Counted from the first letter of the stretch, positions 1 to 8,750 are shown. The stretch: 34,939 bases of DNA from Alphaproteobacteria bacterium (GCA_030431935.1 JAUIIC010000012.1:1-34939), one strand, 5' to 3'. Translations and numbers: made by a program. The notes: a model not told the origin generated them from the sequence alone.

Positions 1-2705
1 TGCCGTTCTTCCACGACCGCCTGGAAACCCTGTTCGACTACCTGCCGGGGGCGACCGTCTGCCTTGACGACCAGGTGACGCCGGCGCGCCTGTCGCGCTG
101 GGACATGATCGAGGACCAGTACGAGACACGCCAGCACGCGATGGCGCAGAAGGGGCGCGTGGACAGCGTCTACAAGCCCTGTCCGCCGGGGCTTCTCTAC
201 CTCGACGATGCCGGGTGGGAGGCCGCAGTGGCCGAGTGCCGCGTCGTCCAGTTCCATCCTCTGCCCCAGGCCACGGGGCCGGGCGTGATCGACGCGGGCG
301 GGCGGATCGGGCGGAACTTCGCGCCCGAGCGTCAGCAGGAAAGCATCAGCCTCTTCGGCGCGCTCGCCGATCACATCCGGTCCGAACAGGACACCCGACA
401 GGTGGTGCTGGCCAGCTACTCCGAAGGCGCGCGCGAACGCCTTCAGGGCCTTCTGGAGGATCAGGGCCTGCGCGGCGCCCGCCCGATCGCCGATGCGCGC
501 GACATCCCCGAGGGGCGCGGCGGGCTTTTCCTTGCGGTCTGGGCGCTGGAACACGGCTTCACCGGCAAGGGCGTGACGGTGATTGCGGAACAGGACGTGC
601 TGGGTGACCGGTTGATCCGTGCGCCGAAGAAACGCCGCCGGGCCGAGAACTTCCTGACCGAGGCGCAGTCGCTGTCGCCCGGTGACCTGATCGTGCACGT
701 CGACCACGGGGTCGGGCGCTACACCGGGCTGGAAGTCATCACCGCCATGGGCGCCGCGCATGAATGCCTTGCGCTGGAATACGCGGGCGGCGACAGGCTT
801 TACCTGCCGGTCGAGAACATCGAGCTTCTCAGCCGCTACGGCCACGAGGAAGGGCTGCTGGACAGGCTGGGCGGCGGCGCCTGGCAGGCCAAGAAGGCCA
901 AGCTGAAGGAACGCATCCGCCAGATCGCCGACCGGCTGATCCGCATCGCGGCGGAGCGGATGCTGCGCAGCGCCCCGATCCTGGAGCCGCCCGCGGGCAT
1001 GTGGGACGCCTTCAGCGCGCGCTTTCCCTACCAGGAGACCGACGACCAGCTGAAGGCCATCGAGGACGTGCTGACTGACCTTGCCGCCGGGGTGCCGATG
1101 GACCGGCTGATCTGCGGCGACGTGGGCTTTGGCAAGACCGAGGTGGCGATGCGCGCGGCCTTTGTCGCCGCGCTGTCGGGTCAGCAGGTTGCGGTCATCG
1201 CGCCCACGACGCTGTTGGCGCGGCAGCACCTGAAAAGCTTTCGCGACCGGTTTCGCGGCTTTCCGGTCGAGGTGCGCGGGCTGTCCCGCTTCATCGGCCA
1301 GAAAGAAGCCGCCGACACGAAGAAGCGCATGGCCGACGGGACTGTGGATATCGTTGTGGGCACCCATGCGCTGCTGGCCAAGGGCGTGCGGTTCAAGTCG
1401 CTGGGGCTTCTCATCATCGACGAAGAGCAGCATTTCGGCGTCGCCCACAAGGAGCGGCTGAAGGAGATGCGCACCGACGTGCATGTCCTGACGCTGACCG
1501 CCACGCCGATCCCGCGCACGCTACAGCTTTCGCTGACGGGCGTGCGCGACCTGTCGATCATCGGAACGCCGCCGGTGGACCGGCTGTCGATCCGCACCTA
1601 CGTGTCCGAGTTCGACGCGATCACCATCCGCGAGGCGCTGCTGCGTGAGCACTATCGCGGCGGGCAGTCGTTCTTCGTCGTCCCGCGCATCGCCGACCTG
1701 CCCGAGATCGAGACCTTCCTAAAGGACCAGGTGCCCGAGGTCACCCATGTGACCGCGCACGGGCAGATGGCGGCCGGAGAGCTCGACGACCGGATGAACG
1801 CCTTTTACGACGGCAAGTTCGACGTGCTTCTGGCGACGACCATCGTGGAATCGGGGCTGGACATCCCGACCGCGAACACGATGGTGGTGCACCGCGCCGA
1901 CATGTTCGGGCTGGCGCAGCTCTACCAGATCCGGGGGCGGGTGGGCCGTTCCAAGACGCGGGCCTATGCCTACCTGACGACGAAACCGCGCGGCAAGCTG
2001 ACCCCCACGGCGCAGAAGCGGCTGCGGGTCCTGGGCTCGCTCGACACGCTGGGCGCGGGGTTCACGCTGGCCAGCCAGGATCTCGACATTCGCGGCGCCG
2101 GGAACCTCGTGGGCGAGGAACAGTCGGGCCATGTGCGCGAGGTGGGATACGAGCTTTATCAATCCATGCTGGAAGAGGCGATCGCCAAGATCAAGTCGGG
2201 CGAGCTCGAGGGCGTGACCGACAGCGACGGGCAATGGGCCCCGCAGATCAACCTTGGCGTTCCTGTTCTGATTCCAGAGACTTACGTGCCCGATCTTGAT
2301 GTGCGCCTGGGCCTTTACCGGCGCCTGTCGGAGCTGCACACCAAGGTGGAACTGGAAGGCTTCGCGGCCGAGCTGATCGACCGCTTCGGCAAGCTGCCGC
2401 GAGAGGTGAACACCCTTCTGCTGGTGGTACGCATCAAGGAGATGTGCAAGCGCGCGGGCATCGCCAAGCTGGATGGCGGGCCGCGCGGCGCGACGATACA
2501 GTTCCACAACGACAAGTATGCCAATCCCCAGGGTCTGGTCGAGTTCATCCAGGCGCAGGACGGACTAGCAAAGGTGCGTGACAACAAGATCGTGGTGCGG
2601 CGCGACTGGACGAAGGAGTCCGACAAGATCAAGGGCGCCTTCGCCATCGCCCGCGATCTGGCCGAGAAGGCGCGCGCGGGCGGCCCCGGGGCGGCGAAAC
2701 GCTAG
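1..2705 (+). CDS. mfd: Transcription-repair coupling factor Mfd, 5'-truncated by the window edge
   Basis: Mfd is a DNA translocase that removes RNA polymerase stalled at lesions and recruits UvrA for transcription-coupled repair. The reading frame is open from base 3, with no start in the window, so about 900 C-terminal residues of a protein usually near 1150 are present. Seen in order: the remainder of the N-terminal region; the CarD-like RNA polymerase interaction domain (GDLIVHVDHGVGRY, near base 690); the RecG-like helicase core with P-loop GDVGFGKTE (near 1120), Walker B DEEQ (near 1420) and motif III TATPIPRTL (near 1500); then helicase domain 2 with QIRGRVGRS (near 1930) and the TRCF C-terminal domain. 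Its TAG stop at 2703 overlaps the stop of the convergent MFS gene, leaving no room for a terminator between them. Identification is secure. Confidence 0.97.
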   Translation, partial: PFFHDRLETLFDYLPGATVCLDDQVTPARLSRWDMIEDQYETRQHAMAQKGRVDSVYKPCPPGLLYLDDAGWEAAVAECRVVQFHPLPQATGPGVIDAGGRIGRNFAPERQQESISLFGALADHIRSEQDTRQVVLASYSEGARERLQGLLEDQGLRGARPIADARDIPEGRGGLFLAVWALEHGFTGKGVTVIAEQDVLGDRLIRAPKKRRRAENFLTEAQSLSPGDLIVHVDHGVGRYTGLEVITAMGAAHECLALEYAGGDRLYLPVENIELLSRYGHEEGLLDRLGGGAWQAKKAKLKERIRQIADRLIRIAAERMLRSAPILEPPAGMWDAFSARFPYQETDDQLKAIEDVLTDLAAGVPMDRLICGDVGFGKTEVAMRAAFVAALSGQQVAVIAPTTLLARQHLKSFRDRFRGFPVEVRGLSRFIGQKEAADTKKRMADGTVDIVVGTHALLAKGVRFKSLGLLIIDEEQHFGVAHKERLKEMRTDVHVLTLTATPIPRTLQLSLTGVRDLSIIGTPPVDRLSIRTYVSEFDAITIREALLREHYRGGQSFFVVPRIADLPEIETFLKDQVPEVTHVTAHGQMAAGELDDRMNAFYDGKFDVLLATTIVESGLDIPTANTMVVHRADMFGLAQLYQIRGRVGRSKTRAYAYLTTKPRGKLTPTAQKRLRVLGSLDTLGAGFTLASQDLDIRGAGNLVGEEQSGHVREVGYELYQSMLEEAIAKIKSGELEGVTDSDGQWAPQINLGVPVLIPETYVPDLDVRLGLYRRLSELHTKVELEGFAAELIDRFGKLPREVNTLLLVVRIKEMCKRAGIAKLDGGPRGATIQFHNDKYANPQGLVEFIQAQDGLAKVRDNKIVVRRDWTKESDKIKGAFAIARDLAEKARAGGPGAAKR

Positions 2706-3931
2706 GCCCTGGCAGGCGCGTCCTTCAGCCGGGTCATAAGCGCGATGGACAGGATCGAGCACAGGCCGACCCCCAGCATGATCGGAACGGGCGTGCCGTC
2801 GTAGAGCAGGCCAATCGGCACCGCGATGACCACGGCCAGCACCGTCGAGATCGCGCCAACGATGGAGGCCGCCATGCCCGCGATATGACCCATCGGCTCC
2901 ATCGCCAGGGCGTTCAGGTTGCCCATCGTCAGCCCTGCCAGGTAGAAAACCGAGAGATTCCAAAGCATGTAGGCGGCGAAGCTGAGATCGGGCGACAACT
3001 GCCCCCAGATCATCGTGGCACACAGAACCGCCGAAACGCCAAGCTGAACCGACAGCGACGTGGTGATTACATGGCGCATCCCCAGACGCTCGACGATCTG
3101 GCTATTAAGAAAGCTCGCCGTGGCCGAGATCAGCGCGATGAGCGCGAACCAGATCGGAAAGCTGTCGGCCCGTCCATAGGTCTGGTCGAACACCTGCTGG
3201 TTCGAGGCGAGGTTCGCGAAGAGAAGACCCAGGACAAGCGCCTGGACTGCGATCGTCAGGGCCACGCGGCGGTTCGACAGCACCTCGACCACGCCGGCCC
3301 AGAGCGCCCCGGCCCGGAACGGGCGCCGCCGTTCGGGGGGGTGGGTTTCGCGCTGGCGCAGCGTGACCCAGCCCACCGAGATGACCGAGAAGACCAGGAA
3401 GGCGACGAAGATGCTGCGCCATCCCGAAACCGCGATGATGGCCGCCCCCATCAGGGGCGCAACAGCGGGGAAGACCGTGAACACCATCATGACGAAAGAG
3501 GTGATCTTGGCCATCTCCCGCCCCGAATACTGGTCGCGGATAAGGGCGATGGTCACCACGCGCGGACCGGCCGCACCGATTCCCTGCAGGATGCGCGCGG
3601 CGACAACGAGTTCCAGCGACGGCGCCACCAGCGCCAGCGCCGCGCCGGCGCAATAAAGCACAGCGCCCCCGAGAATCGTGACCTTGCGCCCCACGGCATC
3701 CGAGATCGGTCCCACGAACAGCGTCCCGAGGCCCATGCCCATCACGAAGCTGGTGATGATAAGCTGCGCTCGGTTCGGGGCCTCGGGCGTCAGCTCTTGC
3801 GCGATCTCGGGGAAGGCGGGCAACATTGCGTCCATCGAAAAGGCGATGGTCGCGAAAAGCATCGCGCACATGGCGATGAATTCGGGCTGAGACAGGCGTT
3901 CAGGCGCGCCGGAACGCCCACCGGCGTTCAT
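2702..3931 (-). CDS. MFS multidrug efflux transporter, Bcr/CflA type
   Basis: A 409-residue inner-membrane secondary transporter with about twelve hydrophobic segments, beginning near residue 20 with FIAMCAMLFATIAFSMDAMLPA. The loop after helix 2 carries the MFS motif GPISDAVGRK. Length and the early acidic residue in helix 1 (SMDAMLPAFP) fit the drug:proton antiporter-1 family containing Bcr and CflA; substrates are likely small amphiphilic compounds, which cannot be named from sequence. The start chosen (3931) overlaps the stop of the upstream DsbA-like gene as ATGA, implying translational coupling; an in-frame upstream ATG at 3979 lies inside that gene. It is the third gene of a ligase-DsbA-exporter operon, so a product or detoxification substrate of that pathway is a plausible cargo (inference). 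Confidence 0.9.
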   Translation of the reverse strand: MNAGGRSGAPERLSQPEFIAMCAMLFATIAFSMDAMLPAFPEIAQELTPEAPNRAQLIITSFVMGMGLGTLFVGPISDAVGRKVTILGGAVLYCAGAALALVAPSLELVVAARILQGIGAAGPRVVTIALIRDQYSGREMAKITSFVMMVFTVFPAVAPLMGAAIIAVSGWRSIFVAFLVFSVISVGWVTLRQRETHPPERRRPFRAGALWAGVVEVLSNRRVALTIAVQALVLGLLFANLASNQQVFDQTYGRADSFPIWFALIALISATASFLNSQIVERLGMRHVITTSLSVQLGVSAVLCATMIWGQLSPDLSFAAYMLWNLSVFYLAGLTMGNLNALAMEPMGHIAGMAASIVGAISTVLAVVIAVPIGLLYDGTPVPIMLGVGLCSILSIALMTRLKDAPARA

Positions 3932-4572
3932 TCGGATCGGCCTCCGGACTGGGCGATCTCGGCGATCACCTTCGCCCAAAGCTCTGGTGGCTGGGCGCCC
4001 GGAACGGCGTGGCGCTGCGCGACCACGAAGGTGGGCACGCCGGTGACGCCGTGTTCGCGCGCCCAGGCGTCGCGGGCGCGGATGTCGTCCAGGTCGGCGT
4101 CGCTGGCCAGCAGGCGGTGGATCAGCGCGGCGTCAAGGCCCGTACCATCGGCGATGTCGGCCAGCACCTCGGGGTCGCCGATATCGCGGCCCTCCTTGAA
4201 ATAGGCGCGGAAGAGGGCCGAGACCACGGGCGTCTGCCGCCCTTCGACCCCGGCCCAGTGGATCAGCCGGTGCGCGTCCAGCGTGTTGGGCGTGCGCTCG
4301 ATGGCGCCCAGGTCAATGTCGAGACCGGCGGCCTCTGCTGCCTCGGCGATGCGGGCATAGACGCTGACGGCCTGTTCGCGACCGCCGAACTTGGTTTCAA
4401 GGTAGGTGCGCCGGTCCATGCCCTCTCGCGGCATGTCGGGGTTCAGCTGGAACGGGTGCCATTCCACCTGGAAGGGATGATCGGGGTGCGCCTCCAGCGC
4501 GCGGTCAAGCTGGGTCTTGCCGATATAGCACCAGGGGCAGATCGGGTCGGAGATGATGTCAAGCTTGACCAT
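3928..4572 (-). CDS. DsbA family oxidoreductase, FrnE-like
   Basis: A 214-residue thioredoxin-fold protein starting MVKLDIISDPICPWCYIGK. The CPWC pair (Cys12, Cys15) in the first strand-helix unit is the active site of FrnE/DsbA-like proteins; the same fold includes 2-hydroxychromene-2-carboxylate isomerases, which generally lack the CxxC. A cis-proline loop GVTGVPTFVV near residue 180 supports the thioredoxin fold. No signal peptide is visible, so it is predicted cytoplasmic. Its start overlaps the end of the CoA-ligase gene by 14 bases and its stop overlaps the MFS start by 4, so the three genes should be one transcript. The role could be thiol-disulfide exchange or glutathione-dependent isomerisation in the same pathway; sequence alone does not decide. 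Confidence 0.9.
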   Translation of the reverse strand: MVKLDIISDPICPWCYIGKTQLDRALEAHPDHPFQVEWHPFQLNPDMPREGMDRRTYLETKFGGREQAVSVYARIAEAAEAAGLDIDLGAIERTPNTLDAHRLIHWAGVEGRQTPVVSALFRAYFKEGRDIGDPEVLADIADGTGLDAALIHRLLASDADLDDIRARDAWAREHGVTGVPTFVVAQRHAVPGAQPPELWAKVIAEIAQSGGRSE

Positions 4573-6085
4573 GTTCGGTCTCCCATGTCTGGCGCAGGGC
4601 GCGGCGCAGGATCTTGCCGTTGCCACCCTTCGGCAGGGCCTCGACGCGGCGGAAGAGACGTGGGCACTTGTAGCGCGCCAGACGGTCGGCGGCAAATGCC
4701 GAAAGCTCTTCCGGATCAAGGTCTTGGTCTGCCACATAGAAGCAGCTGATGACGGATGTGTCGGCCTTCAGGCGCAGTTCGGCGGCGGCGCTTTCCTGGA
4801 TGGCGGGATGGGCGTTCATGGCGTTCTCGACCTCGATGGGCGACACGCGAACGCCGCCGGCGTTCATCATGTCGTCCGTGCGGCCAAGGTAGCGCAGCGC
4901 GCCGTCATCGTCCATCACGACGCTGTCACCGGTGAGGAACCATTCGCCCGAAAGCCGGGCGGCGGTGGCTTCGGGGGCGCCGAGGTAGCGCAGCATCAGG
5001 CCGGGGTCGCGGGTGCTGACTGCCAGGGTGCCGGGGGAGTTGCGCGGGACGATGCGATCGCCGTCGAGGACCGCGACACGGCGGCCGGGCTGGGGGTATC
5101 CCAAGGCGCCCGCAGGCGCCGGGCGCGCGGGCGAGCCGGACACGAAGGTCGAGCATTCCGACATGCCAAACGCCTCGTAAACACTTGTTCCCGTGGTGCT
5201 TTCCCATTTCTCGCGGGTCGTGTCCGGCAGCTTCTCGCCCGCCGACAGCCCGTGACGCAGGCGCGGCAGCGCGGGCATGTCGGCGCGCAGCATCTGGCGG
5301 TATACTCCAGGCGCCGCCGCAAAGATCGTCGCGTCATGGCGCTTCATCAGCAGGGGAATTTGCGTCGGCATCACGTCGGCATCGCGTATGAGGGCCGTTG
5401 CGCCAACGGTCCATGGATCGAGCAGGCCCGTGCCCAGCGTATAGGTCCAGTTGAACGCCCCGGCATGCAAGAGACGGTCGGTCTCGCGCAGGCCGTACCA
5501 GCCCTCCCACATCATCCGGCGCGCCCAGATGGCGCGGTGGGCGTGGAGCACGGCACGCGGCACCCCCGAGGTGCCGGAGGTGTAGATGACATATCCGGGC
5601 CGGTCGGGGTCGCCCATCGCGTAATCCGCGGGCGGCAGGTCACGCATTCCGGCCAGTGCGGCAGTATCGAGCACGGGGCAGGGGGCGGGCATGGGCAGCG
5701 CTACGCCAGGTTGCGTCAGGATCAGGCGCGGGGCGAGGTCGCGGGCGATGGCGGTGATCTCGGGCACCGTCAGAAGCGCCGAGGTCGGGACCGGCACAAG
5801 GTCGGCTGCGAGCGCCCCGAGAAAGGCGATCGGGAAATCGACCGTGTTGCCGATGCGCATGAGGACACGGTCGCCCGGTTCGAGCCCGAGCCGCTGAAGC
5901 CCCGTCGCGGTGCCGCGCACGGCGGCCTCCAGCCGACCGAAGCTCCACCTGTCGGCGCCCGTCATCCCGATGACGGCCAGCGCCACCTTGTCGGGCGTCT
6001 GTGCCGCGCGGGCGAGCACATGCGCCGCGAGGTTGAAGGGCGCGGGGCAGGGCGGCGCGGGGCCATCGTCGAAAAGCGCATCCAT
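4559..6085 (-). CDS. AMP-dependent acyl/aryl-CoA ligase (ANL superfamily)
   Basis: A 508-residue adenylate-forming enzyme that would activate a carboxylic acid with ATP and join it to coenzyme A. Visible motifs in order: phosphate-binding YTSGTSGVPRAV (about 168-179), YEAFGMSEC near 303-311, TGD at 385-387, hinge GRTDDMMNAGGVRVSPIEVE (about 401-420), and the catalytic lysine in PKGGNGK (Lys491). The hinge and following residues resemble benzoate-CoA ligase-type enzymes more than long-chain fatty acyl-CoA synthetases, but the acid cannot be assigned. The start at 6085 (MDALFDDG) was chosen over an in-frame codon at 6121, which would sit too close to the divergent gene. It heads the ligase-DsbA-MFS operon and faces the XRE-cupin regulator across 65 bases, which must hold both promoters. 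Confidence 0.9.
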   Translation of the reverse strand: MDALFDDGPAPPCPAPFNLAAHVLARAAQTPDKVALAVIGMTGADRWSFGRLEAAVRGTATGLQRLGLEPGDRVLMRIGNTVDFPIAFLGALAADLVPVPTSALLTVPEITAIARDLAPRLILTQPGVALPMPAPCPVLDTAALAGMRDLPPADYAMGDPDRPGYVIYTSGTSGVPRAVLHAHRAIWARRMMWEGWYGLRETDRLLHAGAFNWTYTLGTGLLDPWTVGATALIRDADVMPTQIPLLMKRHDATIFAAAPGVYRQMLRADMPALPRLRHGLSAGEKLPDTTREKWESTTGTSVYEAFGMSECSTFVSGSPARPAPAGALGYPQPGRRVAVLDGDRIVPRNSPGTLAVSTRDPGLMLRYLGAPEATAARLSGEWFLTGDSVVMDDDGALRYLGRTDDMMNAGGVRVSPIEVENAMNAHPAIQESAAAELRLKADTSVISCFYVADQDLDPEELSAFAADRLARYKCPRLFRRVEALPKGGNGKILRRALRQTWETEHGQA

Positions 6086-6150
6086 GCCCCCGCTGCTACG
6101 CGGCGCGCGGGACAGTTGCAAGCGGGCCCGGTTTGCCCCTATCTCGGGTC

Positions 6151-6780
6151 ATGGCACAGGATACCGAACCCAGTCTGATCCGGCTTGCACGCGCGTCGTC
6201 CTCGGCGCCCGAGGAGGCACCCGTGGCGCTCGATCTCGGCGCGCGGGTGCGCGAGTTGCGCAAGGAGCGGAACTGGACGCTGGAACAGGCGGCCACCCAT
6301 GCCGGACTGGCACGCTCGACCCTGTCCAAGATCGAGAACGGGCAGATGTCGCCAACCTACGAGGCGCTGAAGAAGCTGGCCGTGGGGCTGGGTATTCCTG
6401 TGCCGCAGTTGTTCACGCCGCCCCGCGCCGCACAGGTCAGCGGGCGTCTGGCCGTGACGCGCTCGGGCGAGGGCGCGGCGCATCCCACCACGACCTATGA
6501 GCACGAACTGCTGGCGGGCGCGCTGACAAACAAGGCCATGCTGCCCTATCGCGCCCGCGTGCGGGCCCGCAGCTTCGAGGAATTCGACGGCTGGGTTCGC
6601 CACGATGGCGAAGAGTTCCTGTATGTCCTGACCGGCGCGATACGGCTTATCACCGAGTTCTATGCTCCGATCGAGATGCGCAGGGGCGACAGCGCCTATT
6701 ACGACGCCACCATGGGCCACAACGTCATCTCGGTCAGCGACGAGGATGCGACGATCCTCTGGGTGACGGCGCTGGGGTAG
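6151..6780 (+). CDS. XRE-family transcriptional regulator with C-terminal cupin domain
   Basis: A 209-residue regulator. Residues ~30-88 form the XRE/Cro helix-turn-helix (LGARVRELRKERNWTLEQAA, then LARSTLSKIENGQMSPTYEAL). Residues ~130-205 form a cupin_2 barrel (EEFLYVLTGAIRL, MRRGDSAYYDATMGHNV), which in this family binds a small effector. The start is the ATG at 6151 (MAQDTEPS); an in-frame TTG at 6133 would add six residues and cannot be excluded. Members of this family often control divergent metabolic or transport genes, so the ligase-DsbA-MFS operon starting 65 bases away is the obvious target (inference). The His residues of metal cupins are only partly evident. A perfect inverted repeat follows the stop at once. 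Confidence 0.9.
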   Translation: MAQDTEPSLIRLARASSSAPEEAPVALDLGARVRELRKERNWTLEQAATHAGLARSTLSKIENGQMSPTYEALKKLAVGLGIPVPQLFTPPRAAQVSGRLAVTRSGEGAAHPTTTYEHELLAGALTNKAMLPYRARVRARSFEEFDGWVRHDGEEFLYVLTGAIRLITEFYAPIEMRRGDSAYYDATMGHNVISVSDEDATILWVTALG

Positions 6781-6782
6781 GG

Positions 6783-6806
6783 GACCCGGCCCAAGGGGGC
6801 CGGGTC
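6783..6806. terminator. Bidirectional hairpin terminator between convergent genes
   Basis: A perfect 10-bp stem, GACCCGGCCC pairing with GGGCCGGGTC, closes a 4-base loop (AAGG) in the 40 bases between the XRE-cupin stop and the stop of the convergent solute-binding protein. There is no T-run on either side, so it may act with Rho or only stabilise 3' ends. Confidence 0.6.
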
Positions 6807-6820
6807 AGGATCGCGGGACC

Positions 6821-8638
6821 TCAGTCCTCTTCGTACCACCAGACATCGGGCTGCCAGCCGATCCAGTCGCCGTAGATCGGGATCACCTCGGGGAACTTCA
6901 GTTCCTTGGCGTGGGCGATGCGCGAGATGTTCCACTGGTAGATCGGGATCACGTAGCGCCCGGTGGTCAGCACCCGGTCGAGCGCGCGCGTGGCGGCCAG
7001 GAACTCGTCGCGCGATCCGGCGTTCAGGATCTTGTCGATCATCGCCTCGGCCGCCGGAGAGTTCATGCCCATCCAGTTGCGGGTTCCCGGCTCGGTCACC
7101 CCGGCGGACCCCCAGTAGAGCATCTGCTCATTGCCGGGCGACAGGCTGAGGCCGCGGCGGTAGTAGGTCATGTCGAAGTCGTACCCGGTGGTGCGTTCCT
7201 TGTACTGGGCGCTGTCGATGGTGCTGATGGTCGCCGTGACGCCAAGGCGCTGCAGCGCCTCGACATAGATGTCCATGATGGCGCTGTTCTCGGCAGAGCC
7301 CTGCGACAGCAGGATCTCGAAGGTAAAGGGCTTGCCCTCGGCGTTCTTCATCACGCCGTCCTGCACGGTCCAGCCGGCCTCTGCCATCAGGTCGATGGCC
7401 TTCGCGATATTGGCGCGGTTGCGCACGCTGCCGTCCGAGACGGGCAGCGCATAGCCGTCCAGCGCACCCGGCAGAAGCTCGTCCGCGAAGGGTTCGAGGA
7501 ACTCGCGCACCAGCCCCTCGGCCGGGCCGTCGCGCATCCCCAGCACCGAGTTCGAGAAATAGCTGGTGATGCGCGGCTGCACGCCGCCGGTCTGGGTCTG
7601 GTTGATGAACTCGAAGTTGAAGGCGTGGATCATCGCATCCCGCACCCGCCAGTCGGCAAAGACGTCGCGGCGGGTGTTCATCACGAAGCCGGTGATGCCG
7701 GATGGCCGCTGGTGCGGGATCACGGATTTCACGACGTCGCCACTGTCGATGGCGGGGAAATCGTACTGCTCGTCCCACTTGGCGGCGTTGAACTCGCGGT
7801 TCGAGGTCAGTTCGCCGGCCTTGAACGCCTCGAACTGGGCGGTGCCGTCGGCGTAGAACTCCATCCGCACTTCGTCGAGGTTGTAGGTGCCACGCCGGAA
7901 GGGAAGGTCGGCGCCCCAGTACTCCGGGTTGCGCTTGAGCGAGACGAAGCGCCCGGCCTCGTAATCGTCGATCACGTAGGGGCCGGTGGTTATGGGGATG
8001 TTGTCGAGCCCGGATTCGGCGAAGTCGATGCCGTCCCACTGGGCCTTCTGCAGGATGGGCCGCATCCCGAGGATCAGCGGAAGCTCGCGGTCGACGGTGT
8101 TGAAGGTGAAGCGCACGGTGCGCGGGCCGACCTGTTCGGCGCTCTCCACCTTGTCCCAGGCGCCGTGATAGCGGGGATGGCCGACGGTGCCGAGGGTCTC
8201 GTAGGACCACAGCACGTCCTCGACCGTCACCGGGGCGCCGTCCGAGAATCGGGCTTCCTCGCGCAGGGTGAATTCCACCCAGCTGCGGTCGTCCGGGGTT
8301 TCGACCGATTCGGCGAGCAGGCCGTAGAGCGAGAAGGGTTCGTCCCAGGAGCGTCCCATCAGCGACTCGGCCGTGAGGTAGCTGAGCTGCCAGGGCACCG
8401 AACCCTTCAGGATGTAGGAATTGAGGCTGTCGAAGCTGCCGACCTCGCCGGTGACGATTCGCCCGCCCTTGGGCGCATCGGGGTTCACATAGGGGAGCGC
8501 CACAAAATCCGGTGGCAGTTGTGGGTCCCCATACATAGCTATGCCGTGTTGCGGTTCTGCCGCAGCGAACGAACCGGCGGTTGCGATCGCCGCCGCCGCG
8601 ATGGCCGCGGCGATGCGGGTACTGAGATTCCGTTTCAT
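6821..8638 (-). CDS. Periplasmic oligopeptide-binding protein, SBP_bac_5 family (YejA-like)
   Basis: A 605-residue extracellular solute-binding protein of the ABC peptide importer class. It begins with a Sec signal peptide (basic MKRNLSTR, then an Ala-rich core, probable cleavage near SFAAA/EPQ). The mature N-terminus HGIAMYGDPQLPPDF and the NPDAPKGGRI segment resemble YejA, the binding component for microcin C-like and other oligopeptides; EARFSDGAPVTVEDVLWSYE near residue 130 is the usual family-5 signature. Length matches YejA. No yejB/E/F-type permease or ATPase gene lies on either side: downstream is a terminator hairpin and a convergent regulator, upstream a non-coding stretch. It is therefore an orphan binding protein, presumably serving a transporter elsewhere. 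The peptide specificity is unknown. Confidence 0.93.
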   Translation of the reverse strand: MKRNLSTRIAAAIAAAAIATAGSFAAAEPQHGIAMYGDPQLPPDFVALPYVNPDAPKGGRIVTGEVGSFDSLNSYILKGSVPWQLSYLTAESLMGRSWDEPFSLYGLLAESVETPDDRSWVEFTLREEARFSDGAPVTVEDVLWSYETLGTVGHPRYHGAWDKVESAEQVGPRTVRFTFNTVDRELPLILGMRPILQKAQWDGIDFAESGLDNIPITTGPYVIDDYEAGRFVSLKRNPEYWGADLPFRRGTYNLDEVRMEFYADGTAQFEAFKAGELTSNREFNAAKWDEQYDFPAIDSGDVVKSVIPHQRPSGITGFVMNTRRDVFADWRVRDAMIHAFNFEFINQTQTGGVQPRITSYFSNSVLGMRDGPAEGLVREFLEPFADELLPGALDGYALPVSDGSVRNRANIAKAIDLMAEAGWTVQDGVMKNAEGKPFTFEILLSQGSAENSAIMDIYVEALQRLGVTATISTIDSAQYKERTTGYDFDMTYYRRGLSLSPGNEQMLYWGSAGVTEPGTRNWMGMNSPAAEAMIDKILNAGSRDEFLAATRALDRVLTTGRYVIPIYQWNISRIAHAKELKFPEVIPIYGDWIGWQPDVWWYEED

Positions 8639-8689
8639 ATTGGCAACAATCCCTGACGCTCTGCCCTCAATGCCGCCAGCCTAGGCCCG

Positions 8690-8708
8690 GTTTGCAAGCA
8701 TTTCAAAC
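8690..8708. promoter_or_regulatory. 19-bp imperfect palindrome, candidate operator
   Basis: GTTTGCAAGCATTTCAAAC is symmetrical at seven of nine base pairs (GTTTGnAAnnnTTnCAAAC). It lies 52-70 bases upstream of the binding-protein start on the minus strand and ends 7 bases before the -35 of the plus-strand small-RNA promoter, so a bound regulator could affect either. No protein is assigned. Confidence 0.4.
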
Positions 8709-8715
8709 TTTTAGC

Positions 8716-8744
8716 TTGGACGGCGGATCAAGACTGCGTATAAA
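8716..8744 (+). promoter_or_regulatory. Sigma-70-type promoter for a predicted small RNA
   Basis: TTGGAC (8716-8721), a 17-base spacer and TATAAA (8739-8744). The -10 is near consensus and the spacing ideal; the -35 keeps only the TTG core. The expected start is about 8750-8752, and no open reading frame follows before the terminator at 8797. Confidence 0.55.
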
Positions 8745-8750
8745 CAAGGC

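Noticed and set aside
2885-4204. Long plus-strand frame of 439 codons
   Set aside because: It is antisense to the MFS and DsbA genes, rich in Arg/His/Asp/Gly as expected for shadow frames in GC-rich DNA, and has no recognisable domain.
3928-4572. 2-hydroxychromene-2-carboxylate isomerase as a firm name for the DsbA-like protein
   Set aside because: The CPWC motif fits FrnE-type oxidoreductases better; the isomerase label is only a broad family name.
6911-8656. Plus-strand frame of 581 codons opposite the peptide-binding protein
   Set aside because: Mirror-frame artefact of high third-position GC; the minus-strand frame has a signal peptide and family motifs.
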